Position numbers and translations under genes: made by a program. This document shows positions 57,285 through 64,000 of a stretch of DNA of 64,000 nt, one piece after another. How positions within the stretch are numbered: the first letter of the stretch is position 1; each line of letters starts with the position of its first letter. Below the pieces are notes generated by a model. It was given only the letters and a program-made list of their open reading frames with translations, ran no database searches and was not told the DNA's origin. The stretch comes from Siphonodentalium dalli (lineage: Eukaryota; Mollusca; Scaphopoda; Gadilida; Siphonodentaliidae): the NCBI GenBank assembly GCA_032622095.1, contig CP136068.1:156451151-156515150 (forward strand). The letters are read 5' to 3'.

Positions 57285-58613
57285 GACTGCCATCACCATC
57301 ATAATCTGCATTGTTCAAATAATGTGCAACAAGATTAAATTTTTTTTTTTAAAGAATATCATATTCTAGTATTCGATGACATGACAAAATTTATATCGGA
57401 GTAAATTAATCACATACCATACCATATATGGAAAACTATTATCCAGTTCATGGATTGAATCCTGATCAGAGCCTGGTTGAAATACTACTGTGTGACGAGT
57501 CATACTTGTCTGCGAGCTAGCTACTACTAATGCCATGTATGCATGGTGTTATGAACGGTTTGTATTGTGAAGAGGTCTAATTGCTCGTAAACCTCCATTG
57601 TAGTCTTTCACACCAGGTTCTATTCATAAAACAGAAAACTGGATGGTTATTTTTTGGTTTACATTTCTCAGTCAAATTATGGAAGTTTTGTCTATCGGTC
57701 AGTCTGACTATCTGGATCACATTATGTTTTACTTTTACAACAATTTCACCAGCTAATTTTAGCATACCAGTGGAATATGTAGCCTAAAGGTTGTTCATAT
57801 GGTAAATTCAGTTTAAATACATATGTACTTGTTCGGGTGCATGAAACTGATAAGTTAGTATTCAGGCACTATGCCAACTGGAGGGATGTAACATTCTAAC
57901 ATCGCAGAAAAATTTAGGCAAATTGACTGTACCACTCCATAGAAAACATCGCTTGAACACTCAATTATAAATATTTACTACTTGATTCGGGACTCAAATA
58001 TTGGCGATGAACTAACTAAATTGGTTTCGCTCCATTTCTATTTGATCACTTTAAGTGAGTAGATTGTAAAAATCTAATGAGATGTCACATGCTGATTTCA
58101 GTTGTGAATTAATTAAGTACTTCAATCTACACGAGTTGTGATATTTTTGTGAATGATTACAGCAATCAGTATATACTATAATACAGTTAAACATGAACAA
58201 TGAATAATCAAGTCTACTTGAGTCAATTGCTAGATAGTGTAAGCTGGTATAATTTACTTGATAGTTTAAGCTGGTATAATTTACAAGATGGTGTATGCTG
58301 GTATAATTTGCTTGTTATGCACCTTACCAAATGCGCCATTTTATGGGTTGAAATGAATAAATAATTACATGAAGTCTTGATGAATGTCACATATATGTAC
58401 GAAAAATGGCTGCCTCTTGGAAGATTCCTTTAGCAGCGTGGCCAGTAAATGTCTTGACCAGAAATTTTTCTGTTCTGATGTTTGTAACTATTGATACAAT
58501 CAACCAATCGAGTTGTGTGATATGCCAAACTGAACCATGGCCATTCTTGAACAAAACAGGCATAGTGTGAAAACATAACATAAATATTTTAACCACAGCT
58601 TGATAATGGGAAT
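57285..58613. repeat. Mostly non-coding; dispersed repeat 57828-58040 and small tandem 58225-58315
   Basis: 57828-58040 is the copy of 16890-17125. At 58225-58315 GCTGGTATAATTTAC with neighbouring TTGATAGTTTAA occurs three times (about 33-bp period). No gene is supported. Confidence 0.55.
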
Positions 58614-58759
58614 TTGGGTCATCTTAGAGTGTTACCTTGTCTGATATGTCTTTGGGAGTGGGGTCTATTGGGCCAAATACCTGTTCGATTGAGAAGTGGT
58701 ATTTGCACTGGCCATTGGACAATCACAATTGTTTTCCTGGAGAGAATTCCTGTGTACTA

Positions 58760-59022
58760 CAGTAATGCTATAAATAATCGACTCCTTAACCACAGCAGAA
58801 TTATGGGTAACTTTTCAGGATTTAGTCGGAAATATGGCTTGTTGCCATTCATCAGAAAGCTCTCACCCTCTGGGAACCTCATTCTGCTGAGGTGTAAGCA
58901 GAATGAGGTCCCCAGAGGGTGAATTTGGTGATGCTAGCCCGCTATGCAGGGTAGCGGCAGTAAATTCACCCTCAGGGTGTCTGTCATTTGCAGAATGAGG
59001 TCCCCAATTTCAAGGCTTGAAA
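58760..59022. mobile_element. Chimeric remnant: half Tc1-like foldback joined to a rearranged hAT-like foldback
   Basis: TA|CAGTAATGCTATAAATAAT begins the left arm of the foldback family seen at 57070. At the hairpin centre (58861) it changes directly to ACCCTCTGGGAACCTCATTC of the CAAGCCTTGAAATAG family, which ends TTTCAAGGCTTG at about 59022. Confidence 0.7.
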
Positions 59023-59168
59023 CTCACACTAAGTTTACAACCGCTAATTCCAGCACAACTAAGAAATTGCGTCAGGAGGAATTTGGACAGAATAAATATG
59101 AAAAACTAAGGAAATCTGTCAACGATTTATTGTATATCAACTCAACAAGCATGATGCATCGCTAGGTT

Positions 59169-60382
59169 CTATAAATTATAGTGCTCAGCAATAAACAATG
59201 TTATAACGAAAACAAGTGAAACAAGCAAAAACGAATACAATGTGATGTGATAACTTTCAGCCAGGTACCCACATAATCCTGATGGGAGCTGTGCTGGTGC
59301 CGCATTAAAGATTCTGTGCCAGTATATTCTCTTATATATGCGAGTCTCCCATAGGGAGCTTCGCATATATAAGAGAATGCACTTACAAGGTCAAGGTAAA
59401 TATTGTCAGGCCATATTGGAGACTCGCATATATCAATTTTGTTATTGGCATAGGTTGTAAAATTTCAAGAAGCTCCAGTTATGGAAGGGTTAATAAAAAT
59501 GACTGTATCCCCATGTATGTGATCTCTATGTATGTGATCTTTAAATCTCATAATAAAACGGCACTGGACCGGCCCCAGGATGAGGCAGGCACCACGGTTA
59601 GGACACAAATTGCCATGCTATTTTTATCCCCCTAAACATTTCGAAGGACTATTATAATGAGCATGTCCTTGCCCATCCTTGTTCGAATGAACAAAATCGA
59701 AAAGAATTTCTCAATATTTTGTATGTGGTCAGGGTCTCATGATTTTTGACAGAGTTATTCCCCCTTTTTCGACTTAGAAATTGCTGTTTTCGTGTTGTCC
59801 ACATGGTAACTTGAGCAATATTCAAAAGAATTTCTTGATATTTGAGACGCTGACAAAGTTCTATTTTATTCCATTTAGAAATAAACATTTGTGTTGTCTC
59901 AATGATAAATTGAGCATTCTTCAAAAGAATATCTTAATACTTGGTTTGTGGCTCATCTTTGAGAAAATGCATATCGTATTCTAGTTTGAGTCAAATATTG
60001 CCCAAATTTGAATTGTTTGTTGTTAAAATAAGCCAATGTCCTTGAAGAATATAAGAAAAAATTATTAAAATTGTAAAAAATAATAACAAATGATGAAAAA
60101 TTGTTAGGCCAATGCATTCTCTTATATATGCGAGACGACCTATGATAATTTTTTATATTTTTTTGCACATGAAAATCCCTCCAGGTGGGAAATGTGGTGT
60201 ATAAAGTGAGTTTTTCCAAATTGAGTAATGATATTTTTAGCTATTCTGGAAAATACCCTTAATTTTAGGTAAATTTTAATGCATGGCAATTGTTCACCCT
60301 CCTGGTGGTACCTGCCTCGTCCTGGGTCGGTCCACAATATATATCAAGGAATATTTCATAAACTCTTTAATATTCCAGTTAA
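59169..60382. repeat. Repeat-rich stretch with degenerate hairpins
   Basis: A worn hairpin lies at 59318-59383, next to a minus-strand coding trace (RIFNAAPAQLPSGLCGYLAE). A diverged tandem-core repeat covers 59600-59970. At 60010-60145 there is the left half of a hairpin unit with the same A-rich leader as the MITE at 63204-63662. Confidence 0.55.
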
Positions 60383-60913
60383 CCCTTTACCCAACAGAAC
60401 GGCCCTGTGCCAATGCATTCTCTTATATATGCGAGTGGACCATAGGTCGCCTCGCATATATAAGAGAATGCATTGGCTTAACACATTAAAATTATAAAAT
60501 TGTTAAAGAATGTAAGAAAAAAGTGTTAAAAAAAGAAGGGCCATGTGCCAATGCATTCTCTTATATATGCGAGTCGACCATAGGTCGCCTCGCATATATA
60601 AGAGAATGCATTGGCTTAACACATTAAAAATTATAAAATTGTTAAAGAATATAAGAAAAAAAGGTAAAAAGTGTTAAAAAAAAGATTTTTTTTAGGCCAA
60701 TGCATTCTCTTATATATGCGAGGCGACCTATGGTCGACTCGCATATATAAGAGAATGCATTGGCACAGGGCATAACTGTAACCATCACAATGTGGTCAAT
60801 GAGCCGGTTCCAATGATATCCATATTTGTATGGTTCTATTGAGACAGACCGAAGATATTTTAGGCTGTTGAAGCTTTATTTGGCCGGTTTTGGCCGTTTT
60901 GTTGGGTAAAGGG
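60383..60913. mobile_element. piggyBac-like MITE with three 67-bp hairpins, TTAA flanks
   Basis: TTAA at 60379-60382 and 60914-60917, termini CCCTTTACCCAACAG and GTTGGGTAAAGGG. Hairpins at 60410-60476, 60548-60614 and 60697-60763. The extra hairpin comes from a direct duplication of the left unit (GGCC(C/A)TGTGCCAATGC...). Confidence 0.9.
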
Positions 60914-60917
60914 TTAA

Positions 60918-61530
60918 CAAGCCCAGAATTAAAGTATTAGGACTAAGGTGTGTCAAAATTAGTATTACATGCCATTTCATTGAGAGTACAATCCATTTGA
61001 ACATATCTCTCGGTTGATTAGATCATACCATTGAATCTCTACTACTCCAGCTATTCAAAACTTGCTCTGCATCGATTGTAATTAATTGGCTCACTAAAGT
61101 TGCCTAAATCATGCAATCAAGTTCACTATTATTCAATGTTATAAAGTTCTGTCAGAACTTTAAAACGTTACCAGGTTTTGAATGGGTGGAATATCATCTC
61201 TATGGGTGTATCCAGATGATCTATATGGGTGTATCCAGATGATATCTATGGGCGTATCCAGAGTAGAGACTTATGACATGATCTATGGGTTGGTCGGAGA
61301 TATATTACATGAGAAAAAAGGCATTTTATTTATGTTTTGAATATACACCTGCACGCTCTGGTTAAGTGGTCTTGCTAATGTGCCACGATGTTGTTAGAGC
61401 AAACTCATTTTGTTAAGAAAAAGTACCACAATTTTTTCTAAAGTTGTTAATCTGGGAACATCCTGGAAAAGCCATTATGAAAATCAAACATTCAAAAACA
61501 TATTTCAAAATACACATGTAGTTTTTATAG
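60918..61530. other. Intergenic; short tandem at 61195-61255
   Basis: ATCTATATGGGTGTATCCAG and variants occur three to four times. Nothing else. Confidence 0.45.
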
Positions 61531-61851
61531 TCTCAATAACACCATACAAATATGGATATCATTGGAACCGGCTCATTGACCACATTGTGATGGTTACAGT
61601 TATGCCCTGTGCCAATGCATTCTCTTATATATGCGAGTCGACCATAGGTCGCCTCGCATATATAAGAGAATGCATTGGCCTAAAAAAAATCTTTTTTTAA
61701 CACTTTTTATCATTTTTTCTTACATTCTTTAACAATTATATAATTTTTAATGTGTTAAGCCAATGCATTCTCTTATATATGCGAGGCGACCTATGGTCGA
61801 CTCGCATATATAAGAGAATGCATTGGCACAGGGCCCTTCTGTTGGGTAAAG
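61531..61851. mobile_element. piggyBac-like MITE, inverse orientation, one end missing, two hairpins
   Basis: It starts within the MITE (CTCAATAACACCATACAAAT). Hairpins at 61612-61678 and 61760-61826. It ends GGGCCCTTCTGTTGGGTAAAG without an intact TTAA. Confidence 0.85.
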
Positions 61852-61888
61852 TTTTTAATACTGGGTGGTATTAGTAGTTAGTTATATC

Positions 61889-62046
61889 AGCTATAATCGA
61901 GATGGATATTCAGCTATAATCGAGATGGATATCAGCTATAATCGAGATGGATATCAGCTATAATCGAGATGGATATTCAGCTATAATCGAGATGGATATC
62001 AGCTATAATCGAGATGGATATCAGCTATAATCGAGATGGATATTCA
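61889..62046. repeat. Tandem repeat AGCTATAATCGAGATGGATA, about seven units
   Basis: Units of 22 or 23 bp differ by one T (ATATC or ATATTC). Confidence 0.9.
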
Positions 62047-62285
62047 CGTTGTTTTAGAAACACTAGCACTGCCATTATTAAATTTGTCAAAACTATATAT
62101 GTTCTTGAATGTAACATACAGACACTGGCTTTTTCTCAGATCATACAAAGTAGGCCAAACACTGCGAAAATGACAACTTTAGAAAACATAAAGGTACTTT
62201 TTCGAAATGGCATCAGTTTGCCCTACCAGCATCATAGCAATTCAGCAGGACCCCCAACATCATAGCAAACTAGCAGGAGCAGGAC

Positions 62286-62535
62286 CAAGCCTTGAAATAG
62301 GGTGTCTGTCATTTGCAGAATGAGGTCACCAGAGGGTGAATTTAGTGATGCTACCCCGCATAGTGGGCTAGCATCACCAAATTCACCCTCTGGGGACTCA
62401 TTCTGCTTACACCTCAGAATGAGGTTCCCAGAGGGTGAATTTGGTGATGCTAGCCCGCTATGCGGGGTGGCATCACTAAATTCACCCTCTGGGGACCTCA
62501 TTCTGCAAATGACAGACACCCTATTTCAAGGCTTG
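62286..62535. mobile_element. CAAGCCTTGAAATAG foldback element made of two hairpins (copy 1)
   Basis: The ends CAAGCCTTGAAATAGGGTGT and ACACCCTATTTCAAGGCTTG are perfect inverses. Each half is itself a hairpin of about 90 bases (CAGAATGAGGTC...CTCATTCTG). No target duplication is evident for this copy. Confidence 0.85.
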
Positions 62536-62858
62536 TTTGTTCTGTAAAACAGACATGAATGAATTACAATGAATGGAATTTAGTCAGATGACGTGAGTTC
62601 CTGGCCATGTCTTAACAAAATGCAGGTACCAATGCATCCTTATTTAATCTACATCATTTAGTTAGAAATACACAGAGATTTGAATGCACCGGTGTAAAGA
62701 CAATATATACAATGTGAACAAATTACCAAAGAAAATATTCAAAATATCACAGATTATTGAGATTAACATAAAATACTGATGGATAAATACAAATGTGTTT
62801 TAAAGGGACCCAAGGCACTCACAGTGGGTAAATGTGCAAAAATTATACAAGTCTGTAA

Positions 62859-63112
62859 CAAGCCTTGAAATAGGGTGTCTGTCATTTGCAGAATGAGGTC
62901 CCCAGAGGGTGAATTTAGTGATGCTACCCCACATAGTGGGCTAGCATCACCAAATTCACCCTATGGGGACCTCATTCTGCTTACACCTCAGCAGAATGAG
63001 GTTCCCAGAGGGTGAATTTGGTGATGCTAGCCCGCTATGTGGGGTAGCATCACTAAATTCACCCTCTGGGGACCTCATTCTGCAAATGACAGACACACTA
63101 TTTCAAGGCTTG
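62859..63112. mobile_element. CAAGCCTTGAAATAG foldback element with 8-bp target duplication (copy 2, hAT-like)
   Basis: It has the same plan as copy 1. GTCTGTAA occurs immediately outside both ends (62851-62858 and 63113-63120). An 8-bp duplication and a CA(A/G)-type terminus fit hAT elements. Confidence 0.85.
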
Positions 63113-63203
63113 GTCTGTAAATACCACCAAGAATAAATTGAACTGGATAAACTTTGTTCTTATACTAATTAAAGTTCTCCAATAAAGAAATTTCATGCAT
63201 TAA

Positions 63204-63662
63204 CCCTTTCAGTGCCAGGGGCCGATCTCATCGGCCCTAATTTACGGTCTGTAAAATCGTCCCTAAAATTTTTTTATTTTTTTTTTAGATTTTTTGGGTT
63301 GATTTTTTTGGGTATGCTTTTAAGCATGCTATATCAAATTTAAAAACAAACTGGATAAAACCTTAGGGTCATGTTATACCTCAAAACTATCACCAAGTAT
63401 TCATAGTAATAATTTTGATGCCCATGAAAAACGTAAGATTCCCTGGCACTAAACCTACAAAATAAGTCTGTTAAAGAATATAAGAAAAAATTATTAAAAT
63501 TGTAAAAAATTGTAAAAAATAATAACAAATGATGAAAAATTGTTAGGCCAATGCATTCTCTTATATATGCGAGGCGACCTATGGTCGACTCGCATATATA
63601 AGAGAATAAATTGGCACAGGGTATATGGGTTGATACAAAAATCGGACCTCGCACTGAAAGTG
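63204..63662. mobile_element. Second piggyBac-like MITE family (TIR CCCTTTCAGTGCCAGG) carrying one hairpin
   Basis: TTAA at 63200-63203 and 63663-63666. The ends CCCTTTCAGTGCCAGGGGCC and ATCGGACCTCGCACTGAAAG are inverted with a few mismatches. The hairpin at 63548-63614 is the same 67-bp unit as in the other MITE family; the rest of the sequence is different. Confidence 0.85.
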
Positions 63663-63666
63663 TTAA

Positions 63667-64000
63667 AACCATTGTTATGTAAACAAAACTGTTAAGGTGA
63701 TTTGTCAACAATCAGTTAATCTCGTAGTAAGTTCAAATAAGTTATAGTCTTAATTATTATTTTCAGAATATTTCTCAATACATTGACCTTTTCTCATGTT
63801 TAATGTCAAGTTTGTATTAAACATAGTCCAAGTCTTCTCGTACTAAAACCGGCTAAGATATTGGGATGGAGGTGCCGGTCTTTAGTCCGAGTTCCAGGCC
63901 CATGCATTCTTATGACACGACTTAAGCGTTAGTGACCCGCTCAAATAAAACCACAATTATATGAAATAAAATATCACAATTGCGACAATAAACGGATATT
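63667..64000. other. Intergenic, nothing recognised
   Basis: No motif or repeat seen. Confidence 0.4.

Noticed and set aside
60279-60497. Repeated peptide CQCILLYMRVDHRSPRIYKR at many places (also 26712, 46130, 61410, 63340)
   Set aside because: It is the translation of the 67-bp hairpin and appears wherever the hairpin lies, without start, stop or splice logic.
62232-62547. Similar peptides (SPEGEFGDAS) encoded on both strands
   Set aside because: Both come from translating a palindromic foldback element; not a gene.

Overview
The window is AT-rich eukaryotic DNA from an invertebrate, most likely a mollusc (bivalve-like). The evidence is spliced exons with GT-AG introns, several non-LTR retrotransposons, many MITE and foldback elements, and dispersed repeats of kinds I associate with bivalve genomes (composite elements with 150-170 bp tandem cores; hairpin-headed repeats). 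The species call is inference.

Layout. 1-14.1 kb: a minus-strand LINE (CCHC-type ORF1, APE endonuclease, reverse transcriptase of L1/Tx1 type). Its endonuclease is split by a 9.4-kb TA-flanked insertion (2460-11845) that has no recognisable gene but carries helically spaced CAGTGT arrays at both ends and nested smaller elements. 14-20 kb: mostly repeats. 20.4-24.2 kb: remains of a two-exon minus-strand SGNH-hydrolase-like gene whose intron holds a CR1/Jockey-type LINE fragment. 24.8-26.6 kb: possible exons of an unrecognised plus-strand gene. 28.2-35.6 kb: a decayed plus-strand gene that looks like a DDE transposase with a C-terminal BRCT-like domain. An intact single-exon minus-strand gene of 1094 codons, with DDE-type motifs of another kind, sits between its two halves. 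36.7-43 kb: tandem arrays and composite repeats. 43.4-44.6 kb (minus): three exons of a Tpt1/KptA-like RNA 2'-phosphotransferase. 45.8-54.6 kb (plus): exons of a BEN-domain protein with an N-terminal module, a Pro/Gln/Thr repeat exon, a coiled-coil exon and a C-terminal BEN domain. 55-64 kb: MITEs and foldback elements.

The most distinctive feature is a 67-bp almost perfect hairpin found in about thirteen near-intact copies plus degenerate halves. It occurs inside two different TTAA-flanked (piggyBac-like) MITE families, in a BEN-gene intron, and in a fragment flanked by a 20-bp target duplication. The two likely host genes (Tpt1-like and BEN) are transcribed divergently from a 1.1-kb spacer. 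The rest of the window is mainly a record of nested mobile-element insertion. All calls come from reading the sequence; no similarity search was run.
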